This document shows, one piece after another, positions 41,046 through 49,157 of a DNA stretch of 64,000 nt. The DNA is from Amycolatopsis vancoresmycina (GTDB taxonomy: Bacteria > Actinomycetota > Actinomycetes > Mycobacteriales > Pseudonocardiaceae): assembly GCF_000716785.1 (NCBI RefSeq), contig NZ_JNYY01000010.1, positions 124,001 to 188,000 of the forward strand. Direction: 5' to 3'. The notes beneath the pieces are model-generated. The model saw only the letters and a program-made list of their open reading frames with translations. It was not told where the DNA came from and made no database searches. Numbering within the stretch: the first letter of the stretch is position 1; each line of letters starts with the position of its first letter. A program made the translations under genes and the position numbers.

Positions 41046-42137
41046 TCAGCGAGTGCCGGAGATCTTCGCGCTGCCGAGGACGACGTCCCCACCTTCGGCA
41101 TCGGGGCGGTAGAGGACGACAACTTGGCCGGGCGCAACTCCCCGCAGCGGCTCGCGCAAGTGCAATGTCATGGTGTCGGAGTCCATGTCGGCAACCGCGT
41201 CGACGATGCCTCCGTGCGCCCGCACCTGAATCACGCACTCGGTCGGTTCGGTCAGCGGCCGGCCACTGGGCCAAACCGCCCGATCAGCCTCGATCACCTT
41301 GACACCGAGCCCGGCCACGGAGCCGACCTTGACAGACCCGGACACCGGCTCGAGCGACAGAACATATCGAGGGCGGCCGTCCGGCGCGGGAGCGTCGATT
41401 CCGAGCCCCTTGCGCTGCCCGACCGTGAACCCGTGCACGCCGGTGTGCCGGCCGAGGACCGCGCCGGTCTCCGCGTCCACGAGCTCGCCGGGGCGCTGCC
41501 CCAGCCGGTTCTCCAGGAACTTCTTGGTGTCGCCGTCCGGGATGAAGCAGATGTCGTGGCTGTCCGGCTTGTTGGCAACGGACAGGCCTCGTCGCTCGGC
41601 TTCGTCCCGTACATCCGTCTTCCAGGAGTCGCCGAGGGGGAACATGGCGTGGCTCAGCTGCTCCGGGGTCAGCGAGGCGAGAACGTACGACTGGTCCTTG
41701 CCGCTGTCCGCGCTACGGCGCAGCTCCGGCACACCGCCTTCGACGGAGAGCCGCGCATAGTGGCCGGTTGCAACCGCGTCGAATCCCAGGGCCATCGCCT
41801 TCTCGAGAAGAGCCTCGAACTTGATCTTCTCGTTGCAGGTGACACACGGATTGGGGGTACGTCCGGCGGCGTACTCGCCGACGAAGGTCTCGACGACCTC
41901 TTCGGTGAATCGCTCGGCGAAATCCCAGATGTAGAAGGGAATCCCGAGGATGTCCGCGGCGCGGCGGGCGTCGTGAGAGTCTTCGATCGTGCAGCAACCG
42001 CGCGAGCCGGTCCGCAGCGTTCCCGGTTTGGCCGACAGGGCCAGGTGCACACCGACGACGTCGTGCCCAGCGTCGACCGCGCGTGCCGCGGCCACCGCCG
42101 AATCCACTCCTCCGCTCATCGCGGCCAAAACCCGCAT
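41046..42137 (-). CDS. mnmA: tRNA 2-thiouridylase
   Basis: Thiolates U34 of tRNA Lys/Glu/Gln using sulfur relayed from cysteine desulfurase. 363 residues. Seen: PP-loop AAMSGGVDSAVAAARAVDAGH at 5-25, catalytic Cys in NPCVTCNEKIKF near 97-100, second catalytic Cys in DSHDICFIPDGDTKKFL near 200, and VGQRKGLG near 250. It starts 4 bases after the cysteine desulfurase stop, a coupled sulfur donor-acceptor pair. Orthologue of Rv3024c (trmU). It converges on the DUF222 gene with only 7 bases between stops. Confidence 0.95.
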   Translation of the reverse strand: MRVLAAMSGGVDSAVAAARAVDAGHDVVGVHLALSAKPGTLRTGSRGCCTIEDSHDARRAADILGIPFYIWDFAERFTEEVVETFVGEYAAGRTPNPCVTCNEKIKFEALLEKAMALGFDAVATGHYARLSVEGGVPELRRSADSGKDQSYVLASLTPEQLSHAMFPLGDSWKTDVRDEAERRGLSVANKPDSHDICFIPDGDTKKFLENRLGQRPGELVDAETGAVLGRHTGVHGFTVGQRKGLGIDAPAPDGRPRYVLSLEPVSGSVKVGSVAGLGVKVIEADRAVWPSGRPLTEPTECVIQVRAHGGIVDAVADMDSDTMTLHLREPLRGVAPGQVVVLYRPDAEGGDVVLGSAKISGTR

Positions 42138-42141
42138 TGCC

Positions 42142-43338
42142 TTACACCTCTTGCTTCTGAGTCTGCTTGCGCATTCCGGCGAGGCCGGCCTGCCGGGCGC
42201 GCATCACGACGCCGCCGATCTCCGCGGCAACTGCCTCGACGTCCGCGGCAGTGGACGTGTGGCCAAGTGAGAAACGAAGGGAGCCACGGGCGGCTGCAGG
42301 ATCGGCTCCCATGGCGAGCAGCACGTGGCTGGGCTGGGCAACGCCTGCCGTACACGCAGAGCCTGTCGAACATTCGATGCCCTTGGCATCGAGCAACATC
42401 AGGAGACTGTCGCCGGCGCACCCTGGGAATGTGAAGTGGGCGTGGCTGGGCAGCCTCTCGCCGTCTCCACCGTTGAGGAGAACGTCGGGTACCTCGCGCC
42501 GGATAGCCTCGACGAGCCCATCTCGGAGTTCCTCGACGCGCTTCGCGTAATCGGCTCGGGTCGCGACGCTGATTCGGACCGCGGTAGCGAAACCCACGAT
42601 CGCCGGAACGTCCAGGGTGCCGGAACGGACGCTGCGTTCCTGGCCGCCGCCGTGCAGCAGGGGTACGCACGTCGTGTCGCGGCCGAGGAGAAGGGCGCCC
42701 ACTCCGAAGGGGCCACCGAGCTTATGTCCGGTCAAGGTGAGCGCCGCGGCGCCGCTGGCCGCGAAGTCGACCGGAACGGCACCGACGGCCTGGACAGCGT
42801 CCGTGTGGAACGGGATGCCGAATTCGGCGCAAACTGCCGCGAGCTCGGCGATCGGGTTGATGGTGCCGACCTCGTTGTTCGCCCACATCACGGTAGCTAG
42901 CGCCACCGATTCCGGGTCCTCGACGATGGCTGCGCGGAGGACGTCAGGCGAGACCCGTCCTTGGCTGTCCACGTCCAGCAGGACGACCTCAGCGCCGCTG
43001 TGGGCTTCGAGCCATTCGACGGTGTCCAGCACGGCATGGTGCTCCGCAGCGCCGCACAGGATTCGGCGGCGCTGCTCGTGGTCGTCGCGGCGGGCCCAGT
43101 AGATGCCCTTGATCGCGAGGTTGTCGCTCTCGGTGCCGCCGCCGGTGAAGATCACCTCGGAGGGGCGGGCTCCCAGCGCGTCCGCGATGGTTTCGCGGGC
43201 TTCCTCGACCATGCGCCTGGCCCGGCGGCCCGAAGAGTGCAGCGCCGAGGCGTTGCCCACGGTGGACAGCGCCTCGGTCATCGCCGCTATGGCTTCGGGC
43301 AACATCGGAGTGGTCGCCGCGTGGTCGAGATAGGTCAT
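42142..43338 (-). CDS. iscS: Cysteine desulfurase
   Basis: PLP enzyme that takes sulfur from cysteine as a persulfide. 398 residues from ATG 43338. Seen: MTYLDHAATTPM, EVIFTGGGTESDNLAIKG, AEHHAVLDTVE, ANNEVGTINPI, PLP Lys in LTLTGHKLGGPFGVG near 200, and the catalytic Cys loop IECSTGSACTAGVAQPSHVLLAMG near 320. The loop length is of the IscS/NifS type. Directly upstream of mnmA, so its main local job is tRNA thiolation. Orthologue of Rv3025c. Confidence 0.95.
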   Translation of the reverse strand: MTYLDHAATTPMLPEAIAAMTEALSTVGNASALHSSGRRARRMVEEARETIADALGARPSEVIFTGGGTESDNLAIKGIYWARRDDHEQRRRILCGAAEHHAVLDTVEWLEAHSGAEVVLLDVDSQGRVSPDVLRAAIVEDPESVALATVMWANNEVGTINPIAELAAVCAEFGIPFHTDAVQAVGAVPVDFAASGAAALTLTGHKLGGPFGVGALLLGRDTTCVPLLHGGGQERSVRSGTLDVPAIVGFATAVRISVATRADYAKRVEELRDGLVEAIRREVPDVLLNGGDGERLPSHAHFTFPGCAGDSLLMLLDAKGIECSTGSACTAGVAQPSHVLLAMGADPAAARGSLRFSLGHTSTAADVEAVAAEIGGVVMRARQAGLAGMRKQTQKQEV

Positions 43339-43402
43339 CGCCTCTCCAGGGTAGTCCGCTCCAGCGCGTGACGAAGCCCACCCTGGCTCTCGAAGTGGCC
43401 TG

Positions 43403-44770
43403 TCACACCTTCGACGGCCACCGCCCGGTCAAGCGGACGCCCGCCAGCGCGAGCGCCACCAAGGCCACTGTGAGCAGGGCCATCGCCGGTGATGGGTCGA
43501 GCACCGAGCCCACCACGCCGAGCAGGACGCCGCCCAAGCCGATGAGCAGTGCCGAGCCGACCCAGTCTGCGAGCTGCATCGCCGAGGTGTTGAATCCGCG
43601 CTCGCCTTCGGGTGAGTAGCGGAGCAGGAGGACCGAGATGGCGGGCATCGCGATTCCCATGCCGGCGCCGCCGACCGCGCAGGCCGCGAACGCCACCCAG
43701 CCGGGGGACCATGGCTGCGAAACCAAACCGAAGCCGGCGAGCCCGGCCGCGACCAGCCAGAAGCCCGTGCGCAGGGATGCCTCCCTCGACCAGTTGAGGT
43801 ACCGGCCCTGTGCCGCCGATGCCGCGGACCAGCCCAGGGCCGTGATTGTCAGCGGGAGGCCGGCGAGGGCCGGGCTGTAGCCGTGGACCGCGGTCATCGT
43901 CAGGGGCAGGTATGCCTCCATCCCCGCGTACGCGCCGGCGATCAGGGCCCGCGAGGCGACCACCGTCGGGAGGCCGAGGCGGGAGGTCAGCGTTCCGGCC
44001 GGCAGCAGCGTCCGGAGGGCGTAGGCCAGCGCGATGAGGCCGACCGTGCCGTAGCCGAGCGCTACGAACGACTGGTGCTGGGCCGCCCACGTCAAGGCCG
44101 CGACGCCAAGTGCGGCGATGATCGCCTGGGGCACGCTTGCTCGTCGTCCGCCGGTTGCCGGTGTGTGGGCCGGTAGGCGGCGGATCACCACCGCCAGCAT
44201 GAGGATGCCGATGGCCACCAGCGGGACCAGGCCGAGAAAGACCCAGCGCCAGCCGACGCTGACCGTCACCACCCCGGCCACCGAAGGGCCGATGACTGCC
44301 GGTAGGACCCAGGCTGCCGCGTTCGCGGCGTAGATCATTGGGCGTTCGTGGTCGGTGAACGTCAATGCGATCAGGAGGGAGACCGAAACCAGGAGCAGGC
44401 CCGAGCCGAAGCCCTGCAGCGCGCGGCCCAGGAGGAACGTCGGCATTCCGGATGCCGTTCCCGCGACCACGAGGCCGGCCGCGAACAGCATGGGCCCCGC
44501 GAGCAGGGCCGGCGCCGGGCCGCGGCGGTCGCCGATGCGGCCTGACAGCACCGTTGCGACCACGCTGGCAATCAAGAAGGTCGTGAACGGCCACGAATAA
44601 AGGGACAACCCGTGGAGGTCGGCGACCAGGGTCGGCATCGCCGTCGCCACGCCCATGTTCTCGAATGCGACCAACGTGACCACCAGCAGCAGCGCGATCG
44701 TGGTCAGCCGGTGTTCCGCGCTCCAGAGCACACTGCGGCGACGGGGTGTCGAGTCGATCGTCGAGGCCAT
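43403..44770 (-). CDS. MFS drug-type exporter
   Basis: 455 residues, about 12-14 membrane spans. Start ATG 44770 lies 7 bases after the -10 box. Drug:H+ antiporter landmarks: MGVATAMPTLVADLHG and SLYSWPFTTFLIASVVATVLSGRIGDRRGPAP (motif A, GxxxDRxGR-like, near 75-85), and ALQGFGSGLLLVSVSLLIALTF (motif B region with the charged/Gln positions). A MerR-type promoter precedes it, so export of the sensed compound is likely. It lies between iscS and a LuxR regulator, breaking the mycobacterial order between Rv3025c and Rv3026c. Confidence 0.88.
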   Translation of the reverse strand: MASTIDSTPRRRSVLWSAEHRLTTIALLLVVTLVAFENMGVATAMPTLVADLHGLSLYSWPFTTFLIASVVATVLSGRIGDRRGPAPALLAGPMLFAAGLVVAGTASGMPTFLLGRALQGFGSGLLLVSVSLLIALTFTDHERPMIYAANAAAWVLPAVIGPSVAGVVTVSVGWRWVFLGLVPLVAIGILMLAVVIRRLPAHTPATGGRRASVPQAIIAALGVAALTWAAQHQSFVALGYGTVGLIALAYALRTLLPAGTLTSRLGLPTVVASRALIAGAYAGMEAYLPLTMTAVHGYSPALAGLPLTITALGWSAASAAQGRYLNWSREASLRTGFWLVAAGLAGFGLVSQPWSPGWVAFAACAVGGAGMGIAMPAISVLLLRYSPEGERGFNTSAMQLADWVGSALLIGLGGVLLGVVGSVLDPSPAMALLTVALVALALAGVRLTGRWPSKV

Positions 44771-44777
44771 GATCAGC

Positions 44778-44808
44778 AGCGTGCAACCTCCAGCTCGCTG
44801 GAGGTCAA
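44778..44808 (-). promoter_or_regulatory. MerR/SoxR-type promoter of the MFS exporter
   Basis: Minus strand: -35 TTGACC (44803-44808), an overlong 19-bp spacer, -10 CACGCT (44778-44783), 7 bases to ATG. The spacer is filled by the palindrome ACCTCCAGCGAGCTGGAGGT (44786-44805), the hallmark of MerR-family control. No MerR gene is nearby. Confidence 0.72.
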
Positions 44809-44814
44809 GGCGGT

Positions 44815-46098
44815 TCAGGCGGACCGGTGCGCCGCCGGTTCCAGCGGCAGGTCGCGGGCGAGCGCGGCCGCCTCGCCTCGGGAACTCACGTCCAGCTTGT
44901 CGAGGATGTTGCGGACGTGGAACTTGACCGTGTGCTCGCTGAGCTGCAGCTGCCCGGCGATCTGGCGGTTGCGCAGGCCCTGCGAGATACCCGACAGCAC
45001 CTCGAGCTCACGCGGGTTGAGGCGGTCGAGCGGGCGCAGGTCCGGTGGCTCGGCCACGCCGAGCGGGAGGACCGCGGTGACCGTCGTACCCCAGCCCGGC
45101 ACCGCGTCGACCTCCCAGTGGCCGCCGAGGGCCGTGAGGCGCTCGGTCAGGCGGCGAGGTGGGACCGCGTCCGCCACTTCCGGGCAGTCGTCGCGGACCG
45201 TGATGCGCAACAGCGTTCCGTCCACGCGCCAGGACGCTCGCAGGCGCGTTGTCGCGAAACGGTCCAAAGCGCCGAGCACGAGGCCGCGGGTCAGTGTCCG
45301 GGCCGTGTGGGCGATGTCCTGCGGAAGGGATGCGTCGCCGACGGGGGCGGGCAGGTCCACGTCGACTTCCGTGTGCCGGACCAGGTCGGCCAGCTGGGTC
45401 TTCAGGACCTCGAACGCCGCGTCCACCTGCTCCGCGGACAGGACCTCGTCGCGGTCGACGACGCCCTTGAGCTCGAGCAGCGCGGGGGCGGCCACGTCGA
45501 CCGCGGTGCGGCGGGCGGCGGCGTCGGAGAGCCGGCCCGAGCGGAGCACCGCCAGGATGGTGACCAGGGTGGCCGCGTGCGTCTGGCCGAGGTCGGTGAT
45601 CGCGTGGGCGCGTGCGGACGCTGCCGCGAGGCTGCCGGCCAGGACGTCCGGGCCCGGGTCCGTCGCGCGCTGGCCCGCGTCGGTGCTGAGGATGTGCCAT
45701 AGCCGGGCCGCGAGCTCCAATTCCGCAGCCGGCGGCTCCGCGGCCTCCGGCACCACGGCCAGCACCGCGCCCTGGCCGACGGCCGGGGTCGCCGCGAGCA
45801 GGACGAGCCGGCGTTCGACGCCGCCGAGGACTCCGTCGATCACCAGGGCCTTGCCCGGCTCGCTGCGGTCGGCCAGCCTCTGCAGCTCGACGCTCGTCAC
45901 CGCCTGGGTGATCGCTTCGTCGCCGATGACCTTGAGGGGGCTGCGGGGACAGTCGCCGGTCTGCATCGCGACCGCGCGGTGCGGGACCAGCTTGCCCAGC
46001 TCGGCGGAAAACCGGCTGAGCAACTGGGGCCGGGGTGCCGACAGCACCTGCTCGACGACGTCCAGCACGTGCCGCGGATCCGACCAGGATGCGTCCAT
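44815..46098 (-). CDS. LuxR-type regulator with a degenerate sensor-kinase body
   Basis: 427 residues from ATG 46098. The C-terminal 60 residues are a LuxR/NarL helix-turn-helix: LNPRELEVLSGISQGLRNRQIAGQLQLSEHTVKFHVRNILDKL, read in its two helices. The N-terminus (about 1-170) looks GAF-like. Between them is a NarX-type kinase body: ARAHAITDLGQTHAATLVTILAVL takes the place of the His box (no LHD), and ALDRFATTRLRASWRVDGTLLRITVRDDCPE then GWGTTVTAVLPLG follow the HATPase pattern but lack the N-box Asn. So it looks like a kinase-regulator fusion turned one-component sensor. Divergent from the quinone reductase gene. Confidence 0.8.
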   Translation of the reverse strand: MDASWSDPRHVLDVVEQVLSAPRPQLLSRFSAELGKLVPHRAVAMQTGDCPRSPLKVIGDEAITQAVTSVELQRLADRSEPGKALVIDGVLGGVERRLVLLAATPAVGQGAVLAVVPEAAEPPAAELELAARLWHILSTDAGQRATDPGPDVLAGSLAAASARAHAITDLGQTHAATLVTILAVLRSGRLSDAAARRTAVDVAAPALLELKGVVDRDEVLSAEQVDAAFEVLKTQLADLVRHTEVDVDLPAPVGDASLPQDIAHTARTLTRGLVLGALDRFATTRLRASWRVDGTLLRITVRDDCPEVADAVPPRRLTERLTALGGHWEVDAVPGWGTTVTAVLPLGVAEPPDLRPLDRLNPRELEVLSGISQGLRNRQIAGQLQLSEHTVKFHVRNILDKLDVSSRGEAAALARDLPLEPAAHRSA

Positions 46099-46133
46099 GC
46101 CGTCCAAGGTAGGCGCGTCCACGATCGGGCGAC

Positions 46134-46167
46134 CTGCTCGTCCGGCTAGTGAACACTGCTCGTCCGG
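46134..46167. promoter_or_regulatory. Direct repeats in the LuxR/oxidoreductase divergent region
   Basis: CTGCTCGTCCGG occurs at 46134-46145 and again at 46156-46167, exactly 22 bp apart (two helical turns), between the divergent genes. Candidate site for the adjacent LuxR protein. Confidence 0.5.
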
Positions 46168-46249
46168 GCGGTTCGCCGGTTCCGCCCGGGCGGGTTGACT
46201 TGCCGGGGAGGGCATTCGAAGGGTCACCGACCGAGGAGCGAAAACCACC

Positions 46250-47152
46250 ATGCGAGCGATCACCTTCTCCGCGTACGGCGGGCCGGACGTTCTGCAGCTG
46301 TCCGAGGTGCCGGTGCCGGAGCCCGGCCCGGGGCAGGTGCGGCTGGCCGTCCGGGCCGCCGGGATCAACCCGATCGACTGGAAGATCCGCGCCGGCTTCA
46401 TGCAGCAGAACTTCCAGGTCGCCTTCCCGCACACCCCCGGTCTCGAGGTGGCCGGTGTCGTCGACGCCGTCGGCGAGGGCGCTGACTTCGCCGTCGGTGA
46501 CGAGGTGTTCGGCTGGTCCGAGACCGGCGCCTACGCCGAGTACGCACTGGCGAAGACCCTCGCGCCGAAGCCCGCCAGCATCTCGTGGGCGGACGCGGCG
46601 GCCCTGCCGGTCGCCGGCGAGACGGCGCTTCGCGTTCTCGGGCTGCTTGAGGTCCGCGAAGGCGAAACGCTGCTGATCCACGGCGCCAGCGGGACCGTCG
46701 GCCGGTTCGCCGCGCAGGTGGCCGTGGCGCAGGGGGTGACCGTCATCGGCACCGCCGGCAGCCGGAACCTCGACGACCTGAAGTCGCTGGGCGTCGTCCC
46801 GGTGCTGTACGGCGACGGCTGGCTGGAGCGGGTCCGGGAGGTCGCGTCCGAGCCCGTGGACGCCGTGTTCGATGCCGCCGGGCACGGTGTGCTGCCCGGT
46901 TCGGTCGAGCTGCGGGGCACGAAGGACCGGATCATCACCATCGCCGACAGCGCGGCCTTCGAGCTGGGCATCCCGTTCTCGAGCGGCGGTGAGCAGTCGC
47001 GTGAGGTGCTGACCGGGATCGCCGGCTGGGTGACCGATCGCGGCGTCGGGGTCGCGCAGGGCAAGAGCTACCCGCTGGCCGAGGCGGCTGCCGCGCAGGT
47101 CGAGAGCGAGGGTGGGCACCCCGGCGGGAAGCTCACGCTCACCTTCGGCTAA
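46250..47152 (+). CDS. NADPH-dependent quinone-oxidoreductase-like MDR protein
   Basis: 300 residues, medium-chain dehydrogenase/reductase without zinc ligands. Seen: MRAITFSAYGGPDVLQLSEVPVPEPGPGQVRLAVRAAGINPIDWKIR, read as the GroES-like domain, GLEVAGVVDAVGEGADFAVGDEVFGW, and nucleotide motif LLIHGASGTVGRFAAQVA near 140-157. GAGGAG lies 11 bases before ATG 46250. Reduces quinones or enones with NADPH by family; the adjacent LuxR gene and direct repeats suggest induction by a stress signal. Confidence 0.88.
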   Translation: MRAITFSAYGGPDVLQLSEVPVPEPGPGQVRLAVRAAGINPIDWKIRAGFMQQNFQVAFPHTPGLEVAGVVDAVGEGADFAVGDEVFGWSETGAYAEYALAKTLAPKPASISWADAAALPVAGETALRVLGLLEVREGETLLIHGASGTVGRFAAQVAVAQGVTVIGTAGSRNLDDLKSLGVVPVLYGDGWLERVREVASEPVDAVFDAAGHGVLPGSVELRGTKDRIITIADSAAFELGIPFSSGGEQSREVLTGIAGWVTDRGVGVAQGKSYPLAEAAAAQVESEGGHPGGKLTLTFG

Positions 47153-47296
47153 ACCCGCGCCATCGTGAACGAGCCCGGCACCGGGTCCCGGTGACGGGCC
47201 AGTTCCGAGCCGGAACGGCTCATGGGTGAGAGCGGCCGAGGCCTGTTGCCGGATTTCGGCAACGGACCCGTTCACCTCGAGAACGCGCCTCCCAAC

Positions 47297-47332
47297 CCGG
47301 GCCTGCCGCCGGATCGCGGCGGCAGGGCCCGG
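47297..47332 (-). terminator. Terminator of the acyltransferase pair
   Basis: 15-bp stem (CCGGGCCTGCCGCCG with complement and one bulged base) and a short loop ending 1 base from the gene stop; an outer GCCTCCC/GGGAGGC pair extends it. The remainder of 47153-47296 holds a small dyad GAGCCGGAACGGCTC and nothing else. Confidence 0.75.
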
Positions 47333-47333
47333 A

Positions 47334-48221
47334 TCACTTCGCGGGAGGCGAAGCCAACGTGGCCGGCGGGCGGCTCGGCGTGCGGCGCTTCCGCTGGGCC
47401 GGGATCTGCACCGTGCCCAGCGCGGAGTGGACCGCCGCCTCGGCCAGGGCGGCCAGCTCGCGGCGGGTTTCCGCGCGGCCCGGGGCGATCTCCGGGCAGA
47501 TGTGGATCTCGAGCACCAGGCCGCGCAGGGCCGCGACCCGGCGCAGGGACGCGATCAGGGACTCCGGGCCGATGAACGCCGGGCGGCTCGTCTCGCGGCC
47601 GTCGGCCAGGCGGTAGCGCAACGCGATCGGGCGGACCGGGACGCCGCCGTCGATGGCCGCCTGGAACGTCGCCGTCGTGAAGTGGCCCGAGGCCAGGCCA
47701 CACCACGTCGTGCCCTCCGGGGTCACGCTCACCAGGGAGCCCGTCCGGAGCGCGTCGGCCAGTGCCGCCATCGTGGCCGGCAGGGTCGTCAGCCGCTCGC
47801 GGTCGAGGAAGATGCTGCCGCCGCGGCGGACCAGGCCGCCGAGGACCGGCCAGCCCGCGATCTCCTTCTTGGCCAGCGCGCGCATCGGGCGCAGCGCGTT
47901 GATCGCGACGATGTCCAGCCACGAGATGTGGTTGTTGACCACCAGCGCGCCACGGCCGGCCGGTGCGGTCAGGAAGTCGGCGCCGCCCCGGATGTCCAGA
48001 CGGACGCCGAACGCCCGGAGCACGCTGCGGAAGATCAGCCGCAGCCGGTACTCACGGCCCCACGAAACCAGCAGCAGGGGCGCCGTCAGCATCGCCGAAA
48101 AAACGACCAGAGCGGCCGCGGTGACGCGCAGGACGCGGCGCGGGAGGCCGACCACCGGGTCGTCGGTGGTGAGGCAGCCGTCGCCGCACGGCGACGTCGG
48201 CATCCAGGCGTGGCTGCTCAT
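47334..48221 (-). CDS. Lysophospholipid-type acyltransferase (OlsA-like)
   Basis: 295 residues from ATG 48221, overlapping the upstream stop by 4 bases. One hydrophobic span (RVTAAALVVFSAMLTAPLLLVSWG, about 32-55) then the PlsC domain: HxxxxD motif in VVNNHISWLDI near 98-104, GGSIFLDRER near 135, TPEGTTWCG near 165 (block III) and VPVRPIALRY. Membrane-bound transfer of an acyl chain to a hydroxyl. Paired with an OlsB-type N-acyltransferase, which points to ornithine-lipid synthesis. Orthologue by position of Rv3026c. Confidence 0.82.
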   Translation of the reverse strand: MSSHAWMPTSPCGDGCLTTDDPVVGLPRRVLRVTAAALVVFSAMLTAPLLLVSWGREYRLRLIFRSVLRAFGVRLDIRGGADFLTAPAGRGALVVNNHISWLDIVAINALRPMRALAKKEIAGWPVLGGLVRRGGSIFLDRERLTTLPATMAALADALRTGSLVSVTPEGTTWCGLASGHFTTATFQAAIDGGVPVRPIALRYRLADGRETSRPAFIGPESLIASLRRVAALRGLVLEIHICPEIAPGRAETRRELAALAEAAVHSALGTVQIPAQRKRRTPSRPPATLASPPAK

Positions 48222-49000
48222 GCCTGGACCCCGAGGAAGAACTTCAGGTAGCGCTCGTCGACGTTGTGCAGGTCCAGCACGACGAAGAAGTCCGCGACGC
48301 CGAAGTCGGCGTCGAGCGCGGGCGGCCCGTAGGCCTTGGCGCCGAGCCGGACGTAGCCCTTGATCAGGGGCGGCAGCGTGGCCCGCGCCGGGCGCTCGAT
48401 GCCCGAGGCGTCCCAGGGAATCAGCGGCGTGACGCGCGTAGCCTCGTCGGAGTAGTGCTTGGTGCGCAGGATGTCCCACACGCCGGCGGCGAAGGAGCCG
48501 TCGTCGACCAGCGGGACGGACGCGCAGCCGGCGAGGTAGCGGTGGCCGGAAAGCAGCATGTAGCGGGCGATCCCGGCCCAGACCAGGCTGACGACGGCGC
48601 CGCTGCGGTGGTCCGGGTGGACGCAGGACCGGCCGGTCTCGACCAGCGACGGCCGCAGGCTGTCGAGGGCGCTCAGGTCGAATTCGCTGTCGGCGTACAG
48701 CTTCCCGGCCCGGATCGCGCGCTCCGGCGGGAGCATCCGGTAGCAGCCGACGATCTCGCCCGTGTTGTCGTCGCGGACCACGAGGTGGTCGCAGAACTCG
48801 TCGAACTCGTCGATGTCGAGACCGGGCCGCGGGGAGTGCAGGCGCGCACCCATTTCCTCGGCGAAAACCCGGTGCCGCAGTTTCTGCGCGGCGACCACTT
48901 CGTCGTTCGCGTGCGCGACGAGAAGCGAGTACCGGGGGGCGTCGGCGGGGAGCTGGGCACCCGCCTGATCAGTGCTGACGAGGAGCTGTGACGTCGTCAT
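48218..49000 (-). CDS. OlsB-like ornithine/amine N-acyltransferase
   Basis: 260 residues from ATG 49000 (an in-frame TTG at 49006 adds two). It fits the hemolysin-like GNAT group that includes OlsB: LRHRVFAEEMGARLHSPRPGLDIDEFDEFCDHLVVRD near 42-78, VGCYRMLPPERA, SCVHPDHRSGAVVSLVWAGI near 125-145 and a C-terminal GAKAYGPPALDADFGVADFFVVLDL. In the family this step makes lyso-ornithine lipid from acyl-ACP. Gene order olsB-olsA with ATGA overlap supports a two-step pathway. Orthologue by position of Rv3027c, whose product is uncharacterised, so substrate is inferred. Confidence 0.78.
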   Translation of the reverse strand: MTTSQLLVSTDQAGAQLPADAPRYSLLVAHANDEVVAAQKLRHRVFAEEMGARLHSPRPGLDIDEFDEFCDHLVVRDDNTGEIVGCYRMLPPERAIRAGKLYADSEFDLSALDSLRPSLVETGRSCVHPDHRSGAVVSLVWAGIARYMLLSGHRYLAGCASVPLVDDGSFAAGVWDILRTKHYSDEATRVTPLIPWDASGIERPARATLPPLIKGYVRLGAKAYGPPALDADFGVADFFVVLDLHNVDERYLKFFLGVQA

Positions 49001-49112
49001 GGTCAAGGTGTACCTGCGCGGAGGAAGCCGCGGAGAGTGCGATCCGATGACCGATTAGTGCACGTTCAGTGAATGGCGGGTTCTCAGGCTCTTCTCAGGT
49101 CCCGGAAACGCG

Positions 49113-49148
49113 CGAAGGGCCTTCCGGGAGCTCCCGGAAGGCCCTTCG
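49113..49148. terminator. 36-bp perfect palindrome after etfA
   Basis: CGAAGGGCCTTCCGGGAG followed directly by its exact reverse complement. As RNA it forms a 16-bp stem with a 4-base loop, 9 bases past the etfA stop. Confidence 0.85.
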
Positions 49149-49157
49149 GACAACAGC

